Origin: Vibrio sp. NTOU-M3
GTDB lineage: Bacteria > Pseudomonadota > Gammaproteobacteria > Enterobacterales > Vibrionaceae
Length of the DNA stretch: 64,000 nt
Direction: 5' to 3'
Assembly: GCF_040869035.1 (NCBI RefSeq)
Contig: NZ_CP162100.1
Location: forward strand, 1,302,001 to 1,366,000
Under the pieces are notes generated by a model. That model made no database searches and was not told the origin of the DNA. It saw nothing but the letters and a program-made list of their open reading frames with translations. Made by a program: the position numbers and the translations under genes. Within the stretch, counting starts at the first letter, position 1. The number at the start of each line of letters is the position of its first letter. Of this stretch, positions 9,152-18,043 are shown in pieces.

Positions 9152-9784
9152 ATGGGTGCACAGACCCTTGAACAAAAGCTAAGCGCGTTGAAAGTCGTGC
9201 CTGTTATTGCGATTAAAGACGCACAATCTGCAGTTCCACTTGCGAAAACCTTGGTTGATCACGGCTTGCCTTGCGCTGAAGTGACCTTTCGTACCCCCGC
9301 GGCTCAGGAGTCTATTCGTTTAATGCGCGAAGCGTACCCAGAGATGTTGATTGGTGCCGGAACCGTATTATCAACCGAGCAAGTGGATCAAGCGATAGAA
9401 GCGGGTGTCGATTTTATTGTGAGCCCGGGTTTGAACCCAATTACAGTGAAATATGCGCAGCAACGTGGTGTTGCGATTGTCCCTGGTGTAAATAATCCGA
9501 GCTTGGTTGAACAAGCAATGGCGCTTGGTTTAAAGACACTCAAATTTTTCCCAGCCAGCGCATCGGGTGGCAGTGCTATGTTGAAGGCGCTAAATGCTGT
9601 GTATCCAGTGCAATTTATGCCGACAGGCGGGATTTCTGCCGACAATATCGATGAGTACTTGTCGATACCAAGTGTACTGGCGTGTGGCGGTACGTGGATG
9701 GTGCCAAACTCGTTGATTGACGCAAAAGACTGGGCAGCTATTGGTGCGCTTGTTGATGAAGTCGTCGCGGAACTAGCTGAGTAG
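9152..9784 (+). CDS. eda: KDPG / 4-hydroxy-2-oxoglutarate aldolase
   Basis: Class I aldolase of 210 residues that splits KDPG to pyruvate and glyceraldehyde-3-phosphate, the last step of the uronate branch. The Schiff-base Lys is K131 in TLKFFPASASGG. The Glu of AEVTFRTPAA and the phosphate-binding FMPTGGIS segment are also present. The start has a clear AGGAG. This is probably a locus-dedicated copy, since Vibrio normally also has an eda in its Entner-Doudoroff cluster. Confidence 0.96.
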   Translation: MGAQTLEQKLSALKVVPVIAIKDAQSAVPLAKTLVDHGLPCAEVTFRTPAAQESIRLMREAYPEMLIGAGTVLSTEQVDQAIEAGVDFIVSPGLNPITVKYAQQRGVAIVPGVNNPSLVEQAMALGLKTLKFFPASASGGSAMLKALNAVYPVQFMPTGGISADNIDEYLSIPSVLACGGTWMVPNSLIDAKDWAAIGALVDEVVAELAE

Positions 9785-9798
9785 TAACAAGGATAATC

Positions 9799-11430
9799 AT
9801 GGTAATGCACGCATTTAGACGTATTAAATTAGTGCAGCTTTTTCCTTTTTTAAGTTGGCTACCCAAACTCACGTCGCAAAGTCTTCGCGCCGACTTCTGG
9901 GCCGGTCTCACGGGGGCGATCATTGTGCTGCCACAAGGTGTGGCTTACGCGATGATCGCCGGGCTACCGCCAGAGTACGGCCTGTACACGGCGATTGTTC
10001 CCGCGATTCTTGCGGCGTTGTTTGGGTCATCCAACCATTTGATCTCCGGTCCAACCGCAGCGTTATCCGTTATTGTGTTTACGACCGTGAGCCAGTTTGC
10101 TGAAGTCGGTACACCGCTTTATATACAGCTTTGCTTTACGTTAACTCTGTGTGCGGGATTAGTTCAACTGCTGTTTGGGTTGCTCAGGTTCGGCAGCGTC
10201 GTCAACTTTGTCTCTCACTCCGTGGTTTTGGGTTTTACTGCTGGTGCTGCGGTGGTGATAGCCGTCAGTCAGCTCAAGCATGTCCTTGGTCTTGATTATG
10301 CTTCAGGACAAACTGCGATTGAAAATATTGGCTTATTGGTGATGCACCTAAAACAAACCAATACTGATGAGCTGATAGTGGGCGTGTTTACCATGCTGAT
10401 TTGTGTTTTGGTTAAACAGCTTGCCCCAAGAGCGCCAAATATGTTGCTGGCGATGCTAGCCGCCATGGGGATGGCGTATTTCATGAACGCGCTAGGTTTC
10501 GAGGTAGCGTTAGTGGGGCAAGTGGACAGCAGCTATCTCAAACTCTCTTCACCTTTCCAAGGGATGAGCCATTTTGAACCTATGCTCGGTGGTATTTTTG
10601 CGGTCGCGATGTTGGGTTTGGTGGAAGCCGTGTCGATCAGTCGCTCGGTCGCTCTGAAATCTCGGCAAGCGCTTGATAGCAATCAGGAGTTTATTGGGCA
10701 GGGGATCTCCAATCTCGTTGGCTCGTTTTTCTCGTGTTATGTCTCGTCTGGCTCTTTCACTCGCAGTGGTGTGAACTACAGCAGTGGGGCGAAGACTCCC
10801 CTTGCTGCTGTGTTTGCCGGGCTTATCTTGTTATTAGTGATGGTAAATTTTGTTCAATACGCGGCTTATATTCCGATTTCCGGTATGGGTGGATTATTGC
10901 TCGTTGTTGCTTGGAATCTGATTGATATACCACACATTAAAACGCTGGTAGAGCACGACAAAAAAGAGACATTTGTGCTGGCGGTTACTTGCACTGCCGC
11001 ACTGTTTATGCACCTTGAATGGGCGATCTACATTGGTGTGGCGACTTCGTTATTTTTCTATCTTCGCCGCACGTCTAGGCCTGTTGTTGAAGTGTTGGAT
11101 AAGCAAGAGCTCAATATTGACGCTCAACAGGATCTCACGGTGGTGCGGATTAATGGCTCAATCTTTTTTGGCTGTGTTCAGTATCTGCATCAGGAGCTGC
11201 AAAGTCTCACTGCAGAGAGAGTGGTTATCCTTGGGCGCGGTATTAACTTCATCGATCATGTTGGCGTTCAAATGCTTGATGATTACGTCGCTCGAAGCGG
11301 TAGAAAGGTGTATTTCTGCCGATTTAAAAACTCCGCCAAACAATCACTGCTCAATGGTTCTGTCTACGTTAGGGAAGAAAACTTTTTTGACCGATTAACG
11401 CCATTGTTGCAACTCATTCGTAAGAGGTAA
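9799..11430 (+). CDS. SulP-family anion transporter with STAS domain
   Basis: A 543-residue inner-membrane protein. The N-terminal part up to about residue 420 is the SulP membrane domain (FWAGLTGAIIVLPQGVAYAMIAGLPPEYGLYTAIVPAI is its typical first-helix signature, and SGPTAALS is the third-helix substrate motif). A cytoplasmic STAS domain forms the last 110 residues. SulP proteins move sulfate or other anions, usually inward with H+ or Na+. It lies between eda and galE in an operon whose partner genes include three cytoplasmic sulfatases, so sulfate handling, possibly release of excess sulfate, is a fair inference but unproven. Confidence 0.93.
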   Translation: MVMHAFRRIKLVQLFPFLSWLPKLTSQSLRADFWAGLTGAIIVLPQGVAYAMIAGLPPEYGLYTAIVPAILAALFGSSNHLISGPTAALSVIVFTTVSQFAEVGTPLYIQLCFTLTLCAGLVQLLFGLLRFGSVVNFVSHSVVLGFTAGAAVVIAVSQLKHVLGLDYASGQTAIENIGLLVMHLKQTNTDELIVGVFTMLICVLVKQLAPRAPNMLLAMLAAMGMAYFMNALGFEVALVGQVDSSYLKLSSPFQGMSHFEPMLGGIFAVAMLGLVEAVSISRSVALKSRQALDSNQEFIGQGISNLVGSFFSCYVSSGSFTRSGVNYSSGAKTPLAAVFAGLILLLVMVNFVQYAAYIPISGMGGLLLVVAWNLIDIPHIKTLVEHDKKETFVLAVTCTAALFMHLEWAIYIGVATSLFFYLRRTSRPVVEVLDKQELNIDAQQDLTVVRINGSIFFGCVQYLHQELQSLTAERVVILGRGINFIDHVGVQMLDDYVARSGRKVYFCRFKNSAKQSLLNGSVYVREENFFDRLTPLLQLIRKR

Positions 11431-11434
11431 GTTG

Positions 11435-12451
11435 ATGAATGTACTCGTGACCGGAGGGTGTGGCTATATTGGCAGCCATGCATGTGTCGCTTTGGCTAAA
11501 GCGGGGCACACCCCAATCGTACTGGATAATTTTTGTAATAGCTCGCCAAATGTCGTGGGCAGAATAGAAACTCTGACAGAGCAAAAACTCACCGTCTATC
11601 AAGGCGATATTAGAGATAGTGACATCCTTAAAACGGTTTTTGCTGAGAATGATATTGATGCGGTGATGCACTTTGCAGGGTTAAAAGCCGTTGGAGAATC
11701 TGTCCTCAATCCGTTGGCGTATTACGACAACAATGTTGTTGGCACGTTGAACTTACTTGAAGCTATGCGTGATGCGTATGTTCACAACCTGATTTTTAGC
11801 TCATCAGCAACGGTTTATGGTGATCCGCAACATGTTCCTATTAATGAGCAAGCGCCAACAGGTGGCACAACCAATCCGTATGGCACCAGTAAGTACATGG
11901 TTGAACGCTGTCTGGCCGACTTCTCGACGGCAAACCCGTACTGGAGCATCACCTTATTGCGTTATTTCAACCCGGTAGGCGCGCACCCAAGTGGCCTTAT
12001 TGGTGAAGACCCAAATGGGCTGCCAAATAATCTGATGCCTTTTATTACTCAGGTCGCGATTGGCCGCAGAGATGCGTTATCGGTCTTTGGTGATGATTAC
12101 CCAACGCGTGATGGTACTGGCGTGCGGGATTACATTCATGTTGAAGACTTGGTTGATGGTCACGTCGCTGCGTTGCAAAAGTGCAGCGAAATGGAAGGGT
12201 TGTTTATCTATAACTTGGGGACTGGCAATGGCACGAGCGTCATGGAGATGGTCTCTGCCATGGACAACGTGCTTGGGCGCAATCTCCCTGTGCAAATTGA
12301 GGCAAGACGTCCCGGAGACATTGCGGAATGTTTTGCGAACGCAACAAAAGCTCAGCGTGAGCTTGGGTGGCGTGCTCAATATGATCTGATGGATATGGTC
12401 AGACACAGTTGGAACTGGCAACAGAAAAACCCGAATGGCTACCAATCTTAA
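11435..12451 (+). CDS. galE: UDP-glucose 4-epimerase
   Basis: Extended SDR enzyme that interconverts UDP-Gal and UDP-Glc. The NAD-binding GGCGYIGSHA is at the N-terminus, followed by the catalytic SSSATVYG and the YGTSKYMVE (Y-x3-K). From ATG 11435 it has 338 residues, exactly the length of E. coli GalE, and this ATG has AAGAGGTAAG in front. The TTG three bases earlier is less likely. It starts 4 bases after the SulP stop, so translation is probably coupled. With galT it recycles the UDP-sugar needed to use Gal-1-phosphate. Confidence 0.97.
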   Translation: MNVLVTGGCGYIGSHACVALAKAGHTPIVLDNFCNSSPNVVGRIETLTEQKLTVYQGDIRDSDILKTVFAENDIDAVMHFAGLKAVGESVLNPLAYYDNNVVGTLNLLEAMRDAYVHNLIFSSSATVYGDPQHVPINEQAPTGGTTNPYGTSKYMVERCLADFSTANPYWSITLLRYFNPVGAHPSGLIGEDPNGLPNNLMPFITQVAIGRRDALSVFGDDYPTRDGTGVRDYIHVEDLVDGHVAALQKCSEMEGLFIYNLGTGNGTSVMEMVSAMDNVLGRNLPVQIEARRPGDIAECFANATKAQRELGWRAQYDLMDMVRHSWNWQQKNPNGYQS

Positions 12452-12466
12452 TATCTAAAGGAAACT

Positions 12467-13519
12467 ATGATGCAATCATTTGATGTCTCTGAGCATCCTC
12501 ATCGCCGTTATAACCCGTTAATTGGGGAGTGGGTGCTGGTATCACCTCACCGAGCCAAACGCCCATGGCAAGGGCAGCAAGAGTCGCCAAGTACTGAAGT
12601 ATTGCCTACCTACGATAAAGGGTGTTTTTTGTGTCCGGGAAACAGTCGAATCAGTGGCGATGTCAATCCAAACTACACCGGCACCTTCGTCTTTAAAAAT
12701 GATTTTGCAGCGCTTACGGTCGATACGCCGGAATCCTCTTTAGGTGATGACCCGCTGTTTAAAATGCACAGCGCCCGAGGTGAAAGCCGAGTGATTTGTT
12801 TCTCTCCCGATCACAACCGTACGCTGCCAGAGTTAGAAAGTGAAGAGATAGGTCAAGTCATTCACACTTGGATTGAACAAACCAGAGAATTAGGTGCTGA
12901 TTATCCTTGGGTTCAAGTCTTTGAGAACAAGGGTGAGACGATGGGCTGTTCTCAACCACACCCTCATGGGCAGATTTGGGCCAACAGTTTTCTCCCGACG
13001 CTGGTGGAGAAGAAAGATAACCATCAAAAGGCCTATTTTGAGCAACATGGCACCCCGTTGCTATTGGATTATGTGCAACGTGAGCTCGAAAGTGGGGAAC
13101 GTGTTGTTGTTGAAACTGAGCATTGGGTTGCATTGGTACCATATTGGGCGGCATGGCCATTTGAAACCTTGCTGTTACCCAAAGCAAAGGCAGGTCGACT
13201 AACTGAACTCAGCATAGACCAGCAAACCGACTTGGCGGATGCGATTAAACAACTGACAACGCGATACGACAATTTATTCAACTGCTCATTCCCATACTCA
13301 ATGGGCTGGCATGGCGCGCCGTTTATTCAAGGTGAGCCGAACCAATACTGGCAGGTGCATGCCTGTTTTTATCCACCATTACTTCGTAGTGCTTCGGTTC
13401 GTAAGTTTATGGTGGGTTATGAAATGTTGGCAGAAAGCCAACGCGATCTGACACCGGAACAAGCGGCAGAACGTCTACGCCAAGTGAGTGATACTCATTA
13501 TAAGCGTGTGCAGAGATAG
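12467..13519 (+). CDS. galT: Galactose-1-phosphate uridylyltransferase
   Basis: Transfers UMP from UDP-glucose to galactose-1-phosphate. The active-site HPHPHGQ-type motif reads [14 protein letters not shown]. The zinc-site residues CFLCPGN and SPDHN are kept, and the whole 350-residue chain follows E. coli GalT closely ([28 protein letters not shown]). It is the last gene of the kdgK operon. No galK or galM is near. This fits a source of Gal-1-P that is already phosphorylated, such as the GH112 phosphorylase encoded at 15809. Confidence 0.97.
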   Translation: MMQSFDVSEHPHRRYNPLIGEWVLVSPHRAKRPWQGQQESPSTEVLPTYDKGCFLCPGNSRISGDVNPNYTGTFVFKNDFAALTVDTPESSLGDDPLFKMHSARGESRVICFSPDHNRTLPELESEEIGQVIHTWIEQTRELGADYPWVQVFENKGETMGCSQPHPHGQIWANSFLPTLVEKKDNHQKAYFEQHGTPLLLDYVQRELESGERVVVETEHWVALVPYWAAWPFETLLLPKAKAGRLTELSIDQQTDLADAIKQLTTRYDNLFNCSFPYSMGWHGAPFIQGEPNQYWQVHACFYPPLLRSASVRKFMVGYEMLAESQRDLTPEQAAERLRQVSDTHYKRVQR

Positions 13520-13573
13520 TCTGAACAAGCTCACAGAATATTAAGCCAAATTTTTTTTGTCTTTGATATTTAG

Positions 13574-13588
13574 TAAAACGGTGTTTCA
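13574..13588. promoter_or_regulatory. KdgR-like operator ahead of kduD
   Basis: TAAAACGGTGTTTCA, 58 bases before the kduD start. It is in the only intergenic gap between galT and kduD. Confidence 0.72.
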
Positions 13589-13646
13589 ATATAATAAAAT
13601 TGCATTTTCTTTTTTGGTAAGTGCAGTAAAGCAAAAGGTAAACTAA

Positions 13647-14408
13647 ATGGTATTAGATGCTTTTAATCTAGAGGGTAAAGTTGCATTGGTAACTGGGTGT
13701 AATACCGGGCTAGGGCAAGGCATGGCAGTCGCACTGGCGCAAGCTGGCTGCGATATTGTTGGCGTGAATTACTCAGATGCGGAAGATACACCACAACAAG
13801 TTGAAGCGGTTGGACGTAAATTCCATGCGATTACCGCCAATCTGAGTGATCAGTCAGTCATTACCTCAGTGGTCGATCAAGCTGTTAGCCTCGCAGGGCG
13901 TGTCGACATATTGGTAAACAACGCAGGTATTATCCGCCGTAATGATGCGATCGATTTCAGTGAGAAAGACTGGGACGACGTAATGGATCTCAATGCCAAA
14001 ACCGTCTTCTTCATGAGCCAAGCTGTTGCTCGTCAATTCCGCTCGCAACAATCGGGTGGCAAAATCATCAATATTGCGTCTATGTTGTCATTCCAAGGTG
14101 GAATTCGTGTGCCTTCTTATACGGCTTCGAAAAGTGCCGTCATGGGTCTGACACGGTTAATGGCTAATGAGTGGGCAGCAGAAGGTATCAACGTCAATGC
14201 AATAGCACCCGGATACATGGCAACGAACAACACACAAGCGCTCCGCGCCGACGAAGAACGCAATCAGGCTATTTTGGAACGCATTCCTGCTAATCGTTGG
14301 GGGCTACCAAGCGACTTAGCTGGACCTGTGGTCTTTTTAGCGTCTCCGGCATCGGATTATGTCAACGGTTATACGGTGGCGGTTGATGGTGGTTGGCTCG
14401 CTCGATAG
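13647..14408 (+). CDS. kduD: 2-dehydro-3-deoxy-D-gluconate 5-dehydrogenase
   Basis: A classical short-chain dehydrogenase of 253 residues that reduces DKII to KDG with NAD(P)H. It has TGCNTGLGQG for the nucleotide, NNAG, the catalytic Ser in NIASMLSFQGG, and SYTASKSAV (Y-x3-K). It matches KduD in length and along its whole chain (MVLDAFNLEGKVALVTG at the start, NGYTVAVDGGWLAR at the end). It has its own KdgR box and terminator, so it is a single-gene unit, third in the uronate branch. Confidence 0.96.
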   Translation: MVLDAFNLEGKVALVTGCNTGLGQGMAVALAQAGCDIVGVNYSDAEDTPQQVEAVGRKFHAITANLSDQSVITSVVDQAVSLAGRVDILVNNAGIIRRNDAIDFSEKDWDDVMDLNAKTVFFMSQAVARQFRSQQSGGKIINIASMLSFQGGIRVPSYTASKSAVMGLTRLMANEWAAEGINVNAIAPGYMATNNTQALRADEERNQAILERIPANRWGLPSDLAGPVVFLASPASDYVNGYTVAVDGGWLAR

Positions 14409-14416
14409 TTGCTATC

Positions 14417-14439
14417 AGGCTGCGTTGCAGCCTTTTTTT
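14417..14439 (+). terminator. Terminator after kduD
   Basis: AGGCTGC / GCAGCCT stem with a TTTTTTT tail directly after the kduD stop. Confidence 0.92.
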
Positions 14440-14456
14440 GAACTTAAATTTAAAAA

Positions 14457-14471
14457 TGAAAAGGTGTTTTA
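14457..14471. promoter_or_regulatory. KdgR-like operator ahead of the GH88 operon
   Basis: TGAAAAGGTGTTTTA, about 106 bases before the GH88 start and just past the kduD terminator. Confidence 0.75.
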
Positions 14472-14576
14472 TAAATTGTGACCGAGCTATGCGTTTATTA
14501 ATAATGATAACGATAGACTATAGGTAATACATAAATCATCCCTTTTCTTTACCCAGTAAAGATGTTGAGAGTTAAT

Positions 14577-15746
14577 ATGAGCGAATCTATAACACTGCGT
14601 CCGTTACCTGCCGTACTCGACGAGCAAAGAGTGCTGAATCACTTATCAACGGTGGTCGAGTCTGTCAAAAGAAACATCCCTAAGATTGGTGAACGTAATC
14701 CGAAAATTGGCACAGAAAACAACCAGTGGCAATACTGTGATCAATTTGATTGGGTGTCTTCATTCTGGACCGGTGAATTGTGGTTATGCTACCAAATGAC
14801 CGCAGAGCAGCAGTTTAAAAACAGCGCTAAGCTGCGCAAGCGTTATTTTGCCGATATGTTGCTAGATCCGTTCTGGCTTGATCATGACCTTGGTTTTCAA
14901 TACAGCTTAAGCTGTGTGGCTGATTATCGTTTGACCGGCGATGAGGAGTCTAAAATGATGGCGATTCGCGCGGCCGATCATCTGATTCATCGTTTTCGCA
15001 AGATCGGTGGTTACATCGTTGCGTGGAATGATACCCATCCATTAGGGCCGGAAATCACACAAGGTAAATCGATTATCGATTCACTGCAAAATACAGCCTT
15101 GTTGTTCTGGGCGTCCGAGGTGACAGGGTCACCTGTATATGCGCAAGCAGCAAGAACCCACAGTGAGACGTTAGCAAAACACATTGTTCGTGAAGACTAT
15201 TCGACTTACCACTCTTTCAACTTTGATCCGGTAACCCAACAGCCAATCAAAGGGGAAACCTTCCAAGGTTATGCAGACGAATCTTGTTGGGCTCGCGGTC
15301 AATCTTGGGCGGTACATGGCTTTGCTCAAACGTATCTATACACAGGGGACGAGCAGTTCCTAACGCTTGCTAAAAAACTGGCTCAATACGCTGTTGAGCA
15401 GATCTCTGATGATGGTGTGCCAGTGTGGGATTATTCGTTACCTGCCAACGAAATCCAATACAAAGACAGTTCAGCAGGCGCGATCACTGCAGCAGGTTTA
15501 TTATTGATTTCTCAGTGTATTACCGATGCAGAAGAAGCTAAGCAATACCGTGATTGGGGCCTATATTTGCTCCAAGGCTTAATCGACACCTGTGATGTAA
15601 CCCATGATGAAAAAGCGCTGGGCTTATTGGCTCATGGTGCATCTTTCGTGAAGGTAGGATTGTGCGACAACATGCTGCCTTATGGTGATTACTACTACCT
15701 TGAAGCACTCATGCGTGCGAATGGTTACCAGAAGTTCTTCTGGTAA
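14577..15746 (+). CDS. GH88 unsaturated glucuronyl hydrolase
   Basis: Hydrates and cleaves the 4,5-unsaturated glucuronate from the non-reducing end of lyase products, releasing amino sugar and an unsaturated monouronate. The (alpha/alpha)6 fold residues are visible: WTGELWLCYQ, the first catalytic Asp D104 in HDLGFQYSLS, and the second, D168, in IIDSLQNTALLFWAS. The pocket segment ESCWARGQSWAVHGFAQTY also matches. No signal peptide, so it acts in the cytoplasm on imported oligosaccharides. I choose ATG 14577 (389 residues) because GAGAG lies at good spacing, rather than ATG 14562. It is the first gene of an operon with GH112, PL8 and kdgF. Confidence 0.94.
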   Translation: MSESITLRPLPAVLDEQRVLNHLSTVVESVKRNIPKIGERNPKIGTENNQWQYCDQFDWVSSFWTGELWLCYQMTAEQQFKNSAKLRKRYFADMLLDPFWLDHDLGFQYSLSCVADYRLTGDEESKMMAIRAADHLIHRFRKIGGYIVAWNDTHPLGPEITQGKSIIDSLQNTALLFWASEVTGSPVYAQAARTHSETLAKHIVREDYSTYHSFNFDPVTQQPIKGETFQGYADESCWARGQSWAVHGFAQTYLYTGDEQFLTLAKKLAQYAVEQISDDGVPVWDYSLPANEIQYKDSSAGAITAAGLLLISQCITDAEEAKQYRDWGLYLLQGLIDTCDVTHDEKALGLLAHGASFVKVGLCDNMLPYGDYYYLEALMRANGYQKFFW

Positions 15747-15764
15747 TTCTAACTCTTATTTCTT

Positions 15765-15782
15765 CGGGGGAGCCTTCCCCCG
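15765..15782 (+). other. Intercistronic hairpin without T tail
   Basis: CGGGGGA / TCCCCCG stem with a 4-base loop between the GH88 and GH112 genes. There is no following T run, so it looks more like an mRNA-stabilising or processing element than a terminator. Confidence 0.6.
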
Positions 15783-15808
15783 ATTGACCCAACATTTTGG
15801 AGCTTATC

Positions 15809-17995
15809 ATGACCAAGGTTGCCTCTCGAAAAGGTCATATGACCCTGCCTGTCGAAGTCGGTCAGGAAGACGTGGTATTGGATCTTTATCAACGCTGGCA
15901 AGCAGACGCCCTGCGAGACAGTGATGGAACCAGCATGCCAGACTCACTCGCTAAACAAGACAGTGATATCTATTCTGTAATGTGTTTAGTTCGTGCTGAT
16001 CAAGATTACGCCAATCAACATCCAGAATACTTGCACCGTAAGTATCTGATGTCTTTCCCTGTTACAGCGATGGATGAAACCGTAACGATCCAGCCGCTGG
16101 ATGGTTACAGTAAAGACAAGTATGAGTTAGACGATGACAGCGATCCTAAGCAGTGGTGGGAAGTGCGTGATCGCACCGCTGGCAAAGTCGTACCGGTTGA
16201 ACACTGGTCCTTTGACGCTGAAAAGCAGCGTGTCGACATCATTCAAGCTACTCCATACCATGAATACACCATCACCTTTATGGCGCGTCAGGTGTGGGAC
16301 AGTGTGTCGATGTACAACGCCTTGACCAATGACTGGGATGGACCACGCATCAAAAGCCTTGACCCATACCATCCGGAATGCCGTCAGCACCTACTTAACC
16401 ATTTCCAACATTGGCTTGAGACGCACCCAGATACTACGGTGGTTCGTTTTACCACCTTCGCTTTCTTGTTCGTGATCGATACGGGTGAGCTGAACCAAGA
16501 TATTTACCGTGACTGGACAGGTTATGGTGAAACCGTAAGTCCACGAGCATTGCAAGATTTTGAAAAACGTTTTGGCTATGCATTGTCACCAGAAGATTTT
16601 GTCGATGCGGGTTATTACAACGGCACCTATAAAGTGCCATCTCAGCAATACCGAGATTGGATGACGTTTGTGCAGGATTTTGTGGTTGAATTTGCTGCTG
16701 AGCTGGTCGCAATGGCGCACAAAGCTGGTAAGCGCACAGCGATGTTCCAAGGCGATCACTGGATTGGTACAGAACCTTTCCTAGCAAGCTACCAGAAGAT
16801 CGGTATCGATATTAATGTGGGTGCGGTGGAAGATGGGGTTGCTCTGCGTCGTTTAACCGATTCGGGTGGCGATCAGATCCGCGAAGCACGTTTTTACCCT
16901 TACTTCTTCCCAGATGTTTTCTGTGAAGGGAATGATCCGGTCGTAGAGTCGATGTCCAACTGGACTAAGATCCGTCGAGCGATGTTGCAAAAACCATTGG
17001 ATCGCATTGGTTATGGTGGCTATCTCTCATTGGCAAACAAGTTCCCTCACTTTATTGACCACGTCACGGATATTTCAAAGCAATTTGGCGAATACCTAGA
17101 CAATACACAGCGGAGTGAGTCTGCAAAAATTACAGGGAAAGTGGCGGTATTAAGTGCATGGGGAGAAGCGCGCAGCTGGTTGCAAAATCAGGCTCGTGAT
17201 CAACGTTTCTATGTGCCACCACGTCCGGATGTGATGGAGCTGGTGGGTAATAACCTGTTGGAGTGTTTGTCTGGATTACCGTTTGAGGTGGAATTCATCA
17301 GCTTTGAAGACATTGCTGAGCACGGTATTGACCCTGAGATCAAGGTCATCATCAACAGTGGTGACGCCAATTCAGCTTGGAGTGGGGGTGAGTGTTGGGA
17401 TAGTACTGACATCATCGTTAAGCTCAGAGAATTTGTGGCTAAAGGTGGCGGCTTATTGGGTGTATCTGACCCATCAGCATTTCAGAAAAATGGCCGCTAT
17501 TTCCAATTGGGTGATGTGTTTGGCTTGGAGAAAGAAACCTCATTGACCATGGGTCGTGTTGCCATGCCATTGCAAATTTCTTCCGAGCATTACCTCAGCC
17601 AGTTCGTTTCTGGGACAGAAGACTTTGGTAACCCAAGTTACGTTTACCCGCAGGCTCAAGATCTAACGGTAATTGCGGCTCAGGGACAGCATCTGGCATT
17701 AACGGCTAGAGACTATGGACAAGGCCGTGCAGTGTACTTAGGCAACTTGCCGTTTAGTATGGAAAATGCCCGTCTTCTACAGCACATCCTATTGTGGCTT
17801 GGTCAGCAGGAGCAACAGACACATTCATGGCTATCTGAAAACCCAGCAGTGGATGTGGCGTTCTATCCTCAAACGCAAAAAGCGACGGCGGTGAACTTTA
17901 GTGAGTTACCGCAAGAGGTGACCATAACCAATACCACAGGGGAGAAAGTAAGCCTATCACTAGCGCCATATCAATGGCTCTGGTTGGATGCTTAA
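15809..17995 (+). CDS. GH112 galactosyl-beta-1,3-N-acetylhexosamine phosphorylase
   Basis: A 728-residue cytoplasmic enzyme of the lacto-N-biose/galacto-N-biose phosphorylase family. It splits Gal-beta-1,3-HexNAc with phosphate to Gal-1-P and free HexNAc. The catalytic acid is D316 in MFQGDHWIGTEPF. TNDWDGPRIKSLDPYHPECR and VVRFTTFAFLFV are typical of the TIM-barrel domain of the LNB/GNB subgroup. The central domain and the C-terminal beta domain follow. ATG 15809 has GGAG at ideal spacing, and the TTG at 15797 is unlikely. A lacto-N-biose phosphorylase of this family is known from V. vulnificus. With galT and galE it forms the Bifidobacterium-like phosphorolytic Gal route. Whether it could take a different beta-1,3-linked disaccharide here is open. 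Confidence 0.93.
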   Translation: MTKVASRKGHMTLPVEVGQEDVVLDLYQRWQADALRDSDGTSMPDSLAKQDSDIYSVMCLVRADQDYANQHPEYLHRKYLMSFPVTAMDETVTIQPLDGYSKDKYELDDDSDPKQWWEVRDRTAGKVVPVEHWSFDAEKQRVDIIQATPYHEYTITFMARQVWDSVSMYNALTNDWDGPRIKSLDPYHPECRQHLLNHFQHWLETHPDTTVVRFTTFAFLFVIDTGELNQDIYRDWTGYGETVSPRALQDFEKRFGYALSPEDFVDAGYYNGTYKVPSQQYRDWMTFVQDFVVEFAAELVAMAHKAGKRTAMFQGDHWIGTEPFLASYQKIGIDINVGAVEDGVALRRLTDSGGDQIREARFYPYFFPDVFCEGNDPVVESMSNWTKIRRAMLQKPLDRIGYGGYLSLANKFPHFIDHVTDISKQFGEYLDNTQRSESAKITGKVAVLSAWGEARSWLQNQARDQRFYVPPRPDVMELVGNNLLECLSGLPFEVEFISFEDIAEHGIDPEIKVIINSGDANSAWSGGECWDSTDIIVKLREFVAKGGGLLGVSDPSAFQKNGRYFQLGDVFGLEKETSLTMGRVAMPLQISSEHYLSQFVSGTEDFGNPSYVYPQAQDLTVIAAQGQHLALTARDYGQGRAVYLGNLPFSMENARLLQHILLWLGQQEQQTHSWLSENPAVDVAFYPQTQKATAVNFSELPQEVTITNTTGEKVSLSLAPYQWLWLDA

Positions 17996-18006
17996 CTTTA
18001 TCTATT

Positions 18007-18030
18007 AAAGGCGCGAAAGCGCCTTTTTTA
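18007..18030 (+). terminator. Hairpin with T tail between GH112 and PL8 genes
   Basis: AAAGGCGC / GCGCCTTT stem plus T run, ending 14 bases before the PL8 ATG and directly touching its AAGGAA ribosome site. It has the form of an intrinsic terminator. No promoter or KdgR box is visible between it and the PL8 gene, so partial read-through is likely. Confidence 0.82.
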
Positions 18031-18043
18031 AGGAACTTATAGA

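Noticed and set aside
9388..9810. 140-codon minus-strand open frame
   Set aside because: Antisense shadow of eda, which is clearly the real gene.
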